Of a stretch of 62,703 bases of DNA, positions 8,415 to 17,361 are shown piece by piece (within the stretch, counting starts at the first letter, position 1; each line of letters opens with the position of its first letter). Under the pieces are notes generated by a model. The model saw only the letters and a program-made list of their open reading frames with translations, searched no databases and was not told the DNA's origin. Both the position numbers and the translations under genes were made by a program. The stretch is from Secundilactobacillus collinoides DSM 20515 = JCM 1123 (GTDB lineage: Bacteria > Bacillota > Bacilli > Lactobacillales > Lactobacillaceae). The stretch covers positions 1 through 62,703 of the forward strand of contig NZ_AYYR01000032.1 of the NCBI RefSeq assembly GCF_001435975.1. The letters run 5' to 3'.

Positions 8415-9788
8415 CTACTTCACACGTTTCTTAGAAAAAAGTTGAACCAGCGCAATAGCCACTAACCCGGCAGCCAGCACACTCAACCCAATAAAGGCCA
8501 GATCGACACCCTTGATAGTGGCTTGACCGCCGGCAAAATGCGTCAGAACGTCAGTCATGCCAACCATGCAAAAAGCACCCGAAAAGGTTCTAAAGGAACT
8601 AATCAGTGCCGAGCCATGGGTCGTCAGCGACTGATCAATGACAGACAACCCCCAAGATACAAGGGGCATCATCATCATTGCGACCGCCAGCATCCGGAAC
8701 ATGTACGCAATCAAAATGTACCAAATGCTGGTCGTGTTATTTACAAACCCAAGACTCAGCGAGCTTAGCAACAGGGCGATACTGCCGACTACCAGCACCG
8801 GCTTGATGCCAAAGCGGTCAAATAAACGCCCAGCAATTGGGCTGAAGGCCATCATAATAACGGATCCCGGTAAAGTAATTAATCCAGATGTCGTAGCAGA
8901 GTACCCACGTAATGTTTGCAAGTAGATTGGCAAAATCAACGAGCCTGCCATCATCACCGCGTATAGGAGCATACTGCCGATCAGAGCAATCACAAAACTG
9001 CGATTAGCAAATGGCTTGAAGTTCAGCAACGGATTTTTAATTCTGAGCTGCCGCCGAGCAAACAAAATGAGCGCAAAGACAGCAACAAGTGCTGTGATTA
9101 TCGCAATCGAACGCGTGCTTGCTGTGTTTAAATTATCAAGGGCCAGTGTTAACCCGCCAAACCCAACCACTGAAAGCAGCACTGATTTAGAATCTAATTC
9201 AGCCTTGACGCCTTCGCTAATATTGCGCGCACTGAAGAGGGTCCAAATTAAAGTTAGTACACTCAATCCAAACACGCCGAAAAAGATGACCCGATAGCCA
9301 AAACTATCTGATATATACCCGGCTAGTGTTGGTGCAAAAATGGGAACTCCCCCAACGGCCAGCCCGTAGATTCCCATGTATAGGCCCCTCTTATCTGCCG
9401 GAAAAATTTGCATCACTGCCACTTGTGTCAAGGAGACAAAAATTCCGCTGCTGAGCGCTTGCAAAACACGTCCAATTAACATAACTGGCAGGTTAGTGGC
9501 AATGCCCGATGCCAAAAGGCCAACGCTGAATATACTCAGCGCACTAATAATTAATTTTCTAGTGGAAAAGCGTTTTATAAGAAACGGCGTGATGGGAATC
9601 ATGATACCCATCGCTAACGTGAAGATACTAGTAAGCCACTGTCCTGAGCTGGCGGTAATGTGCAGTGACACCATAATTGCTGGTAAGACAGTTGTCATTG
9701 AGGTTTGCATTAATGAACTTACCACACAGCCTGCTAACAAAATATAAAACAGTGTGAGTGACGCACGTCTAGATAATTCTTTAGACAT
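8415..9788 (-). CDS. MFS multidrug transporter, DHA2 (EmrB/QacA) type
   Basis: A 457-residue membrane protein with about 14 predicted segments. Motif C of drug/proton antiporters is visible as GLAVGGVPIFAPTLAGYI, and motif A-like segments follow helices 2 and 8 (RLFDRFGIKP). The ATG follows AAGGAGATC. It is divergent from the TetR gene at 9901, and the shared intergenic region carries inverted copies of one operator. It likely exports a toxic compound under TetR control; the substrate is unknown. Confidence 0.9.
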   Translation of the reverse strand: MSKELSRRASLTLFYILLAGCVVSSLMQTSMTTVLPAIMVSLHITASSGQWLTSIFTLAMGIMIPITPFLIKRFSTRKLIISALSIFSVGLLASGIATNLPVMLIGRVLQALSSGIFVSLTQVAVMQIFPADKRGLYMGIYGLAVGGVPIFAPTLAGYISDSFGYRVIFFGVFGLSVLTLIWTLFSARNISEGVKAELDSKSVLLSVVGFGGLTLALDNLNTASTRSIAIITALVAVFALILFARRQLRIKNPLLNFKPFANRSFVIALIGSMLLYAVMMAGSLILPIYLQTLRGYSATTSGLITLPGSVIMMAFSPIAGRLFDRFGIKPVLVVGSIALLLSSLSLGFVNNTTSIWYILIAYMFRMLAVAMMMMPLVSWGLSVIDQSLTTHGSALISSFRTFSGAFCMVGMTDVLTHFAGGQATIKGVDLAFIGLSVLAAGLVAIALVQLFSKKRVK

Positions 9789-9805
9789 TTAAGTATGATC
9801 TCCTT

Positions 9806-9887
9806 TTAATTGAACATTTGTTGTGTTTATAATAAAAGAGAAGCAAGGGTAACTCAACCAACATTATTAATACAAACGTTCAATTAA
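9806..9887. promoter_or_regulatory. Divergent promoter region with paired operators
   Basis: TTAATTGAACATTTGT (9806-9821) and, inverted, ACAAACGTTCAATTAA (9872-9887) match in 15 of 16 positions. Each lies next to one of the divergent genes (MFS leftward, TetR rightward), a usual arrangement for a TetR regulator that controls both directions. Confidence 0.7.
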
Positions 9888-9900
9888 TGAGGTGACCAAC

Positions 9901-10443
9901 GTGAATACCAAGAATAATCAAAGGTTTCGACAGACTGACCAAAAAATTCAAGCGGCGTACCTTCAGCTAGTGAGTGAAAATCCTGACAAACGGGTGAAAG
10001 TCATTGATTTGTGTGCCCTTACCCACATCAATCGGGCGACTTTTTACGCGCATTTCTATGCCGTTGAAGACGTTGCAAAAGCGCTTCAAACAGAAATGAT
10101 GGCTAAATTGGTGGCTATTCTGGATCAGAAAACGGCTTCGGATCTCGCTGTTGGTCCGGTGCTAACCAGCTTTTTTGAGTTGGTCAAGGAAAACAAGACG
10201 TTTTTCTATCATTATTTCATCCGAATAAACGCACCAGGTGATTTAAACGTCCTGCAAAATTCAAAAATCAACCTGCGTGTTCGTGCCGTTGAAGCCCATC
10301 AAGAAGATGCGGAAACTTTTCAGTACCATCTTGATTTCTTCAATGGCGGCATCACGGCGGTGACCAAGCGCTGGTTAAAAAATGACTGCAAAACGCCGAT
10401 CCCCGACGTTGTAACTTTAATAACAAACAACATTAAGCTTTAA
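9901..10443 (+). CDS. TetR/AcrR-family transcriptional regulator
   Basis: A 180-residue protein. The N-terminal helix-turn-helix shows VKVIDLCALTHINRATFYAHF at about residues 30-51, with the conserved F-Y-x-H-F end of TetR domains. The C-terminal ligand domain is of the short TetR type. I choose GTG 9901 because GAGGTGA lies five to six bases upstream; the GTG at 9892 has no such site. It is divergent from the MFS exporter and probably represses it. Confidence 0.85.
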   Translation: MNTKNNQRFRQTDQKIQAAYLQLVSENPDKRVKVIDLCALTHINRATFYAHFYAVEDVAKALQTEMMAKLVAILDQKTASDLAVGPVLTSFFELVKENKTFFYHYFIRINAPGDLNVLQNSKINLRVRAVEAHQEDAETFQYHLDFFNGGITAVTKRWLKNDCKTPIPDVVTLITNNIKL

Positions 10444-10623
10444 CGCATCGTGTGATTGTATCGCTAGTCTCCCAATAAGGTCACACACTAATGACTCCCG
10501 ATTGGCAGCATTATTGATTCACGCAGCCCAATACTAACCGCGAACGAATCGGTGCTCAACCAAGACTGATAGGCGGCAATTGAGATGGTTGCATGGTCAT
10601 TTACTGCTCTATTTATTACAACC

Positions 10624-10670
10624 AAAAAGCACCCAAGTTTTCGCCTAAATCGAAAACTTGGGTGCTTTTT
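10624..10670. terminator. Bidirectional terminator
   Basis: AAAAAGCACCCAAGTTTTCG and its complement surround a seven-base loop, with A- and T-runs at both ends. It lies between the TetR gene (plus) and the end of the guanine deaminase operon (minus) and serves both. The 180 bases before it show no gene. Confidence 0.9.
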
Positions 10671-10692
10671 AAGATTTCTGGATGATAAAAGG

Positions 10693-11166
10693 TTAATAAA
10701 TTACTTTTTCACTCTCGTCTTTAAACGCATTAAATGCGGGCAATGTTTCTTCGCGATCAAAACTGATCATTTTCAATACGTCTTCGTGCTCACTTTGGTT
10801 CTGGATGAACTGATAAATGTAATCATCACGAAAGCCGATACTGGCAGCATTCTTTGCAGTGTTACCATAATAGACCGTTTTAATATTCGACCAAATGATA
10901 GCGCCCAGACACATCGGACACGGATAACAAGAGGTGTACAACGTATACCCGCTTAAATCAAAGGTGCCCAATTTTTTGGTAGCTTTTCGAATGGCCGTTA
11001 TTTCCGCGTGGGCGGTCGGATCATTGTCCTTTAGCACTTGATTATGCGCACTGACTAAGACTTGACTTTCCTTTGCGATCACACAGCCAAAGGGACCGCC
11101 ATCCTTTGTTTCTAAATTCTGGTCAGCCTCAAAAGCAGCTAACCGCATCATTGATAGCTCTGTCAT
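10693..11166 (-). CDS. guaD: Guanine deaminase
   Basis: A 157-residue cytidine-deaminase-fold protein converting guanine to xanthine and ammonia. The zinc site is complete: the TAHAE motif (His plus catalytic Glu) and TSCYPCPMC (two Cys). The segment DPTAHAEITAIRKA and the length match the Bacillus GuaD type rather than tRNA adenosine deaminase TadA. Its ATG overlaps the stop of the upstream permease (ATGA), so uptake and deamination of purine bases are coupled. Confidence 0.85.
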   Translation of the reverse strand: MTELSMMRLAAFEADQNLETKDGGPFGCVIAKESQVLVSAHNQVLKDNDPTAHAEITAIRKATKKLGTFDLSGYTLYTSCYPCPMCLGAIIWSNIKTVYYGNTAKNAASIGFRDDYIYQFIQNQSEHEDVLKMISFDREETLPAFNAFKDESEKVIY

Positions 11167-12530
11167 GCAATCGCCTTCCTTGTCTTTGGCATTAGTTGAT
11201 TCAGTAAGATTGCAGCAATCGCCGAAATGGCAATCGGCGATCCAAGCAGATACTGAACAAATTGGGGTGTCTCGTCAATTAGTTTTGTCGGCATTAACAC
11301 GGTTGCCATCGTTAAAATAATCGGGATACCAAGAATGTATAGGTTGCGTTCTTCAAATGATTGTCGGCTCACGACCCGAAGGCCATTGATCATAATCGTT
11401 ACACAAACGACTGCGAACACACCGCCAATGACGGCGTCTGGAATTGCTGACAATAAGGCAGCAATCTTACCGACAAAGCTAAAACCAATAAACCACACGC
11501 CAGCGGCAATAAATGCCCGCTTACTGGCAATCCCCGTAATGGAGATAATCCCTGCATTAGTTGAATAACCCGTGACCGGTGTGGCCCCAGCAAGCGATGC
11601 AATCACACACGAGATACCTTCGCCGATCACCCCACGATTCAAGCGCTCATTTGTGAGCTCGGTGTGGGTGACAGTGCTGACAGCAAACCAAGTCCCGGTC
11701 GTTTCGGTCATGAGCACCATATAAATAATCAGCATTGTTAAAATCGCAAACGGGTCAAACCGCAAGCCATAACTGGTTACTGAAAATTTGGGGAGACTAA
11801 ACCAAGGCGATGCAGCAACTGTTTTCAGTGAAATTGCGCCAGTCGCTGCAGCAACGCCAGTCCCTATTAACAGAGAAATCAGAATTGAGCCTAGTTTAAA
11901 CACCCTGCCTAATTTAACAAATCGTAGGCCAAGCCAGACACAAATTAAAAGCACTAACGCCGAAACACTGCCCAACATTACGTTGGTATTTAAATTACCG
12001 GAAGCTTCAAAAATATCATCGTTTACGGCAGATGGAATCAGTGACAGACCAACATTAGTAATAATGGTGCCGCCAACGATTGCAGGCACAAATTTATGAA
12101 TCAAGTTGGGTAAAACATGGGTGATTCCAAGCAAGATAACCGCAATCGCGCCAATTAATAATGAACCAAAAACGGTCGCCATTCCATTTTTAGGCCCAGC
12201 CGTAGCATAAATTCCAGCAATCGCGCCAAGCGGAACAAAGGATGCGCCCTGAGTCACTGGCATCTTCATGAAGACACCCGTTTGAAGAATGGTCCCAATG
12301 CCAGCGGCTAAAAACGTTGCTTGAACGATTCCCATTTTGTCGCCAAAATTGAGACCAAGCATTGTTGCGATTAAAATCGGTACCACATAGACGTCCATTG
12401 CAAGTAGATGTTGCAGCCCAAGAACCGCCGCTTGAAAAATCGGCAGTTCATCATCGGGCTTTGAGATTAGTAATGACGGTTTACTAGGTGACGCCTTCTT
12501 CACATCACCCTTGGTAATCGTATCTGCCAT
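11163..12530 (-). CDS. NCS2 nucleobase permease (xanthine/uracil type)
   Basis: A 455-residue membrane protein of the NAT/NCS2 family. The family signature appears as STNAGIISITG, with conserved acidic residues in MTETTGTWFA and IGEGISC. I use the ATG at 12528-12530 (MADTITKGDV) because GAGGGGGC lies upstream; a longer frame to 12569 has no such signal. It overlaps guaD by four bases. Together they suggest import of guanine or xanthine for salvage. The substrate is inferred from the neighbour. Confidence 0.88.
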   Translation of the reverse strand: MADTITKGDVKKASPSKPSLLISKPDDELPIFQAAVLGLQHLLAMDVYVVPILIATMLGLNFGDKMGIVQATFLAAGIGTILQTGVFMKMPVTQGASFVPLGAIAGIYATAGPKNGMATVFGSLLIGAIAVILLGITHVLPNLIHKFVPAIVGGTIITNVGLSLIPSAVNDDIFEASGNLNTNVMLGSVSALVLLICVWLGLRFVKLGRVFKLGSILISLLIGTGVAAATGAISLKTVAASPWFSLPKFSVTSYGLRFDPFAILTMLIIYMVLMTETTGTWFAVSTVTHTELTNERLNRGVIGEGISCVIASLAGATPVTGYSTNAGIISITGIASKRAFIAAGVWFIGFSFVGKIAALLSAIPDAVIGGVFAVVCVTIMINGLRVVSRQSFEERNLYILGIPIILTMATVLMPTKLIDETPQFVQYLLGSPIAISAIAAILLNQLMPKTRKAIA

Positions 12531-12677
12531 ACTAACGCCCCCTCTTATTAAATTGGACAAGCCTGCCACCTGCTTGCATCAATTGCCTGTAACAACTGAT
12601 CTTATTTATAGCCACCGATTTAGACGTTAGACTGATCATCCTACTTTCTTTTAATTAGAATTGTTTGCTCGTGTTAT

Positions 12678-12706
12678 ATATTATGACATTTAGATTAATA
12701 AATCAA
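12678..12706 (-). promoter_or_regulatory. Promoter of the permease-guaD operon
   Basis: Minus-strand TTGATT (12701-12706), 17-base spacer, TAATAT (12678-12683). The leader to the ATG is about 140 bases. I looked for the conserved bulges of the purine riboswitch and did not find them. The remaining bases up to 12790 are A/T-rich without a gene. Confidence 0.55.
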
Positions 12707-12790
12707 ACTTTTTTCTAATTATTTTTTAATTTAGGTTTCTTTTTATCGTTCATCGAGCCATTATTGTGATATTTTATAACATCAATCTAT

Positions 12791-12835
12791 AAAAAAGAGC
12801 GTCAAAAACCACCGCTGGTCTTTGACGCTCTTTTT
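12791..12835. terminator. Terminator after the first GGDEF gene
   Basis: AAAAAGAGCGTCAAA and its complement form a 15-pair stem with A and T tracts at the two ends. It is downstream of the minus-strand gene ending at 12927. Confidence 0.85.
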
Positions 12836-12926
12836 CAACTGTATTCAGAACACAACGGTGTCCCGAAGTGCGAAATACGTTGGTACTAGCACCAGCGTAT
12901 GAAAAGAACTTCTAGTTTCATCCGTG

Positions 12927-14756
12927 CTAACCCATCAACGGCAGCTCAGGTGCCTGATAATAATCGCCAGCTAATAGGTGAATTTTTGCCTGCATCTGTG
13001 CCCACTCAACTTCTGCTTTGTCCTGAACACCGCCGATAATGATTGGAATCGCCCACTCGACTGCCTGCTTATGCCACTGTTTAATAGTCAACAAAGCCTT
13101 AGCTTGGACCATTTCATCGTCCGTATCTGGCAGTGAGTATTTCAAGCCGTCAAACGGCCGTACTTGGTTAAGCGCTGTCGCCACTTCGCTGTCGTAATGC
13201 GTGACGTCCAGCATAATTTCAATACCACCTAAATGATAGGCGTGTGCAGCTCGTTGCAATGCCTGCTTTTTCGGCAGCCGAGCGAGCACCAGCGTCAACG
13301 TTTCTGGGCCATCAGGTGATCGCATGAAGGTCGTTAGTTTGGCAATCACTTCCGGATTCAAGAATTTCTTGCATGAGATCGGCAGCTGAATTCGCTGAAG
13401 TGCCAGGCTAACAACGGCTTCTCGTGCGAGTTGAATCAGGCGGTCAATACTTAAATCAGACAGCGGAGATGGTGTCCAGGTGGCGGTCTTCCGTTGATAT
13501 TGGTACAACGTCAGCTCATTGCGAACTCGTGTTGGATTCTGGGTCTCATCGTCATACACGCCTTGAGCAAAAAACGCGTACGTGTCGGCTGTATCAGCGC
13601 GTTGGTTAACCTGTTGCGTTTGACCGTCCACGGTGATGGCGTCACGGCCATTGCGTTTGGAAATATACAAACTGTCATCCGCTCGCTTAAAGACGTTTTC
13701 AATGGAAGTATCGGTCTCGCGCAGTTGCGCGACCCCCAAAGAAATCGACACATGAATGGTTTGTTCATCGTAAGGACACGACTGATGCCGTACTTGATTC
13801 CAACACTTCGTCACGATTGGCAGCGCCTGATGCAAATCCGTGTTTGGCATCACAATGGTGAATTCTTCGCCGCCCGTCCGGTAGACCTGGTATTGCTCGC
13901 CGTAACTGCGCAGCGTTTTTCTCAATGTGGTTGCGACATGGATCAATACTTTGTTACCCGCCAAATGCCCGTATTGGTCATTTACAATTTTAAAATGATC
14001 AACATCTAACGCGACCATCGTCAGCGGCGACCCGCTCGTTTTGGCAGTCGCAAAAATTTCTGTAACATCTTTCTGGTACAGCGAATAGCTCTTCGCATTG
14101 GTCAGAGAATCATAGTTGGCAACTTTAGCAATGTGCAACGACCGGTTGCGACTATCGCGAATGATGTTCCAAAAGATGCAGACTCCCGTTGACATCACAA
14201 GGTACATCAGCATGCCTTGAATAATAACGTGAACCCTAGTTGATTGTACCAAAAAGGCGCTGCTTGGCAGTGTGAGCCAAAACAGTCCGGCAAAAATAAG
14301 ACTCATTATCAGATTCACTGGCAGGTGATAACGCACCCTCGTGTTGAGGCGATACATCACCACTAACCAAGCCACAACAAGCATTAATGCGAGTGGCCGA
14401 ATCTGACCATCAAACGGCATGTGATGGGCGATCCACACAGCCAGCAGTCCCACAGCGCGAATCAGATATTCCCACATTGCGATATTTTCATCCATTAGCG
14501 GAAAGATAAAGACAAACAAGGACATGCTGTAAAACATAAGCGAATATATAGCAGCATATAACCCTAGAAAAAACAAAGCTGTCCCCATCGCGAGAATAAC
14601 CGCCATGAGGCCGATACGCCACAACTGTCTGCTTATATGCGTCCCACGCTTGGTATCAAAAGCGTGCCGCGACATATTGATATACACAGTTAAAAAGCCA
14701 AACATGAAAAACGCAGCCACTGCCAATTCAATGGCCCAAATCCAGTATGGCAGCAA
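12927..14756 (-). CDS. Membrane diguanylate cyclase-like protein with degenerate EAL domain (copy 1)
   Basis: About 609 residues: six or seven membrane segments (1-190), a GGDEF domain (about 205-370) and a degenerate EAL domain (about 400-609). The active site is intact (LDVDHFKIVNDQYGH; GGEEF at 295-299), so c-di-GMP synthesis is plausible. The inhibitory RxxD site is absent (GEQY in its place). The EAL motif and metal ligands are missing, but the fold end is recognisable (IIIGGVQDKAEVEWAQ, AGDYYQAP). The start is uncertain: TTG 14756 has no good SD, whereas an in-frame ATC at 14772-14774 sits after GGGGGGTG and aligns with the ATG of the paralogue. Confidence 0.85.
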   Translation of the reverse strand: MLPYWIWAIELAVAAFFMFGFLTVYINMSRHAFDTKRGTHISRQLWRIGLMAVILAMGTALFFLGLYAAIYSLMFYSMSLFVFIFPLMDENIAMWEYLIRAVGLLAVWIAHHMPFDGQIRPLALMLVVAWLVVMYRLNTRVRYHLPVNLIMSLIFAGLFWLTLPSSAFLVQSTRVHVIIQGMLMYLVMSTGVCIFWNIIRDSRNRSLHIAKVANYDSLTNAKSYSLYQKDVTEIFATAKTSGSPLTMVALDVDHFKIVNDQYGHLAGNKVLIHVATTLRKTLRSYGEQYQVYRTGGEEFTIVMPNTDLHQALPIVTKCWNQVRHQSCPYDEQTIHVSISLGVAQLRETDTSIENVFKRADDSLYISKRNGRDAITVDGQTQQVNQRADTADTYAFFAQGVYDDETQNPTRVRNELTLYQYQRKTATWTPSPLSDLSIDRLIQLAREAVVSLALQRIQLPISCKKFLNPEVIAKLTTFMRSPDGPETLTLVLARLPKKQALQRAAHAYHLGGIEIMLDVTHYDSEVATALNQVRPFDGLKYSLPDTDDEMVQAKALLTIKQWHKQAVEWAIPIIIGGVQDKAEVEWAQMQAKIHLLAGDYYQAPELPLMG

Positions 14757-14821
14757 ACTGAATGCTAAACTGATCGGTCACACCCCCCAGCGTTACCCGT
14801 ACGTAATAAAAACTAATACGT

Positions 14822-15340
14822 ATTATAGCACCAAAAATAGGCCATTTTTTTATGTTACATAAATATTCCAATTTACCGTAATGTTACTATTTTTATAATG
14901 TGTAAGATTAACATTCATTGCGGGTAAAGGCTGGCATATTAGGGATAACGGGGTTAATTTGTCAGATAAAAAAACGAGTCCTACTAAATCATAAATTCTG
15001 ATGTTGCGTTGCTAGAATGCGTAACCTTGAGCTGGTTTTGGCGAGGAAACGTCCCCTGTCAAAAGAGAATAGGACAAAAGTCGGATTTACCCCCAGAATA
15101 TAAGCGACCCACGCTGAAAATCTCGAATGGATTTTGAGCGTGGGCCGCTTATATGACCGGACAATGGTCGTTTATCGCACGTCGAGGCTAAATAAACAGG
15201 CTGGAGCCTCTGGGTAATGGGTGCGTACGCTTTATTGCCGGTTGGTATCTTTGTTTTTTCCATAATTACGATATGACTATAACATCAACAGCTTTTATAC
15301 CGGACGGCTTGTCGTTGCGTTTCATCTTGAATAAAGAAAC
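14822..15340. other. Intergenic region between the two GGDEF genes
   Basis: The 519 bases hold A/T-rich promoter-like sequence for copy 1 (14810-14910), a hairpin repeat copy (15098-15154) and its degenerate flanks starting near 15064. No ribosome binding site followed by a frame is seen. Confidence 0.6.
15098..15154. repeat. Palindromic intergenic element, copy 2
   Basis: ATATAAGCG and CGCTTATAT bound a stem CCCACGCT/AGCGTGGG and an inner AAAA/TTTT stem. The left flank keeps the family's GGACAAAAG (about 15071-15080), but the right flank no longer matches it, so this copy has lost its outer arms. Confidence 0.75.
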
Positions 15341-17191
15341 TCAGCCAATCATTGGCAGAGCCGGTGCCCCATAAAAATCACCGGATAGCTGATGAATCTT
15401 TACTTGCGTTTGTGCCCATTCAACCTCACTGCGAGTTGTAATGCCGCTGATAATGATTGGAATGGCCCAATCCATAGCCTGAGTATGCCACTTTTGTGCT
15501 TCCAGAAGCGCTCTGGCTCGAATACCGAGGTCATCACTGGACGGCAACGTATATTTCAACCCATCAAACGGGTGCGTCTTGTCCAAGGTTTTATACATTT
15601 CTGCATCGCATTTTGTGACATCTAAAACAACGTCAATGCCGGCTAACCGATACGAATGGACGGCATTCTGTAACGGTGCGCTTGCTGACAGTCTCATTAG
15701 AACAACCGTCAACGTTTCGGGACCATCTGCTGATCGCATAAAAGCAGTCAGTCGTTTGCTCACTTCCGGGTTAAAGAAGTCCTGGCTGGACATCGGTAAT
15801 TGAACACGTTGCAGCACCAAATTAACGGTTGCCTCTTTAAGAAGTCGAAATAATCGGTCAATACTGAGATTTTTAAGTTCATTTTGTTGGATAGGGCGCC
15901 ACTTGTTTGTCTTTCGATCGTGATAATGCAGGGTCAGTTCATTGCGAATCCGAGCCTCACCATCCGTAGTATCATCATAAATACCCTGCACAAAAAAAGC
16001 GTAATCATCACTGACAGTAACTGTCTCTTGCTTGACCTGCAATGATTTGCCATTGACTGTAATCGTATCACGGCCGTTTTGCTTCGAAATGTAAAGACTG
16101 TCATCAGCCCGTTTATAGACATTTTCAATGGAAGCATCCGTTTCTATCGCCTGTGAAACGCCAAGTGAGATCGTTATTTTAACAGCTTGATCATCATAGT
16201 GGCAGACTTGTTGCCTGACTTTTTCCCAGCATCGTCTGACAACTGGTACCGCTTGCTTCAAATCCGTATTCGGCAACCCAATCATAAATTCTTCGCCGCC
16301 GGTTCGGTACAACTGATATTCATCTCCATAGTACTTCAGACAGTCCTGTAAGGTCGCAACCACTAGGATCAACACCTGATTTCCCAAAAGATGGCCATAC
16401 TGGTCGTTAACGACCTTAAAGTGATCCACATCTAATTCGACCATTGTAAGCGGTTTTTGCGTCCGACGATATGTAGCGAACATTTCCGCTGATTCTTTAT
16501 GATACAGTGAGTAGCTTTTAGCATGGGTAAGGGTGTCATAATTTGCAATTTTTGTAATTTGTTGAGTCTTCTTACGGCTAGCAGACATGCCATTCCACCC
16601 ATAGAAGACACCGGTGGCAATGATCATGTACAGCAGGATACCCTGAATCTCAATCGTCAGTTGCGAATCGCCTGATCTAAAAGCACTTCCAGGCAAGGTT
16701 AGCCAAAACAAACCCGCGTAGACCACATTCATCAGCACATTGATCAATAAATGATGCCGTACATGCGAACGCACGATATATACGGCAACCACCCAAACCA
16801 ATAATGCCAAAAAACCAACGGACTGGAGCATGGCAATTACCGGTAAATGATGGATAACCCCGACCATAATAATGCCTAACGCACGAAAGACATATTCAAT
16901 AAAGGAAATACCCTCGTCCGTGATTGGAAAGACGAACACAAAGACGGCCAGACTATAAAACATAAGCGAGTACGTCAACGAATACAGCCCCAGCACATTC
17001 AGCGCTATGCCTGTACAATACGTCATCGGGATCAATCCCATCCGCCATAATCTTTGATGCGACCCTATCTCATCGAAGGCGTGTCGGGTCATGTTGAGGT
17101 AGACCGTTAGATACCCAAACATAAAAAAAGCCGTGACGACCAGTTCAATCGCCCAAAGCCAATATGGCACCGCATTAATCTCTGGATTCAT
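15341..17191 (-). CDS. Membrane diguanylate cyclase-like protein with degenerate EAL domain (copy 2)
   Basis: A 616-residue paralogue of the 12927 gene with the same architecture: multi-pass membrane region (1-195), GGDEF domain with LDVDHFKVVNDQYGH and GGEEF (298-302), and a C-terminal EAL-like domain lacking the catalytic residues but keeping PFDGLKYTLP and SGDFYGAP. The RxxD inhibitory site is replaced by GDEY. The ATG at 17189-17191 follows GGGAGATG; a TTG five codons upstream is less likely. Tandem duplication is clear from near-collinear sequence. The membrane part may be a sensor. Confidence 0.87.
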   Translation of the reverse strand: MNPEINAVPYWLWAIELVVTAFFMFGYLTVYLNMTRHAFDEIGSHQRLWRMGLIPMTYCTGIALNVLGLYSLTYSLMFYSLAVFVFVFPITDEGISFIEYVFRALGIIMVGVIHHLPVIAMLQSVGFLALLVWVVAVYIVRSHVRHHLLINVLMNVVYAGLFWLTLPGSAFRSGDSQLTIEIQGILLYMIIATGVFYGWNGMSASRKKTQQITKIANYDTLTHAKSYSLYHKESAEMFATYRRTQKPLTMVELDVDHFKVVNDQYGHLLGNQVLILVVATLQDCLKYYGDEYQLYRTGGEEFMIGLPNTDLKQAVPVVRRCWEKVRQQVCHYDDQAVKITISLGVSQAIETDASIENVYKRADDSLYISKQNGRDTITVNGKSLQVKQETVTVSDDYAFFVQGIYDDTTDGEARIRNELTLHYHDRKTNKWRPIQQNELKNLSIDRLFRLLKEATVNLVLQRVQLPMSSQDFFNPEVSKRLTAFMRSADGPETLTVVLMRLSASAPLQNAVHSYRLAGIDVVLDVTKCDAEMYKTLDKTHPFDGLKYTLPSSDDLGIRARALLEAQKWHTQAMDWAIPIIISGITTRSEVEWAQTQVKIHQLSGDFYGAPALPMIG

Positions 17192-17320
17192 AAACGCATC
17201 TCCCAACCATAATAAAGATAAGATTTCTTATTATTAAGTATAACATTACTAAAAGTAAATAATAATTAATAACGTCAATTGATACTATTATAGTTGAAAA
17301 ATGTCGTATTGTGCCACCAA

Positions 17321-17353
17321 AAAATGCGTTGACTGTGACTAGTCGAACGCATT
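17321..17353 (-). terminator. Terminator of the rlmA-like gene
   Basis: AAATGCGTT and AACGCATTT arms with an internal GACT/AGTC extension; on the minus strand a TTTTTT run follows. Confidence 0.8.
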
Positions 17354-17361
17354 TGACTTCG

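Noticed and set aside
10693-11166. tRNA adenosine deaminase TadA
   Set aside because: The DPTAHAEITAIRKA pattern, the length and the coupling to a purine permease fit guanine deaminase better.
12530-12680. Purine riboswitch before the xanthine-type permease
   Set aside because: The leader is long enough, but the conserved junction sequences of the purine aptamer are not seen.
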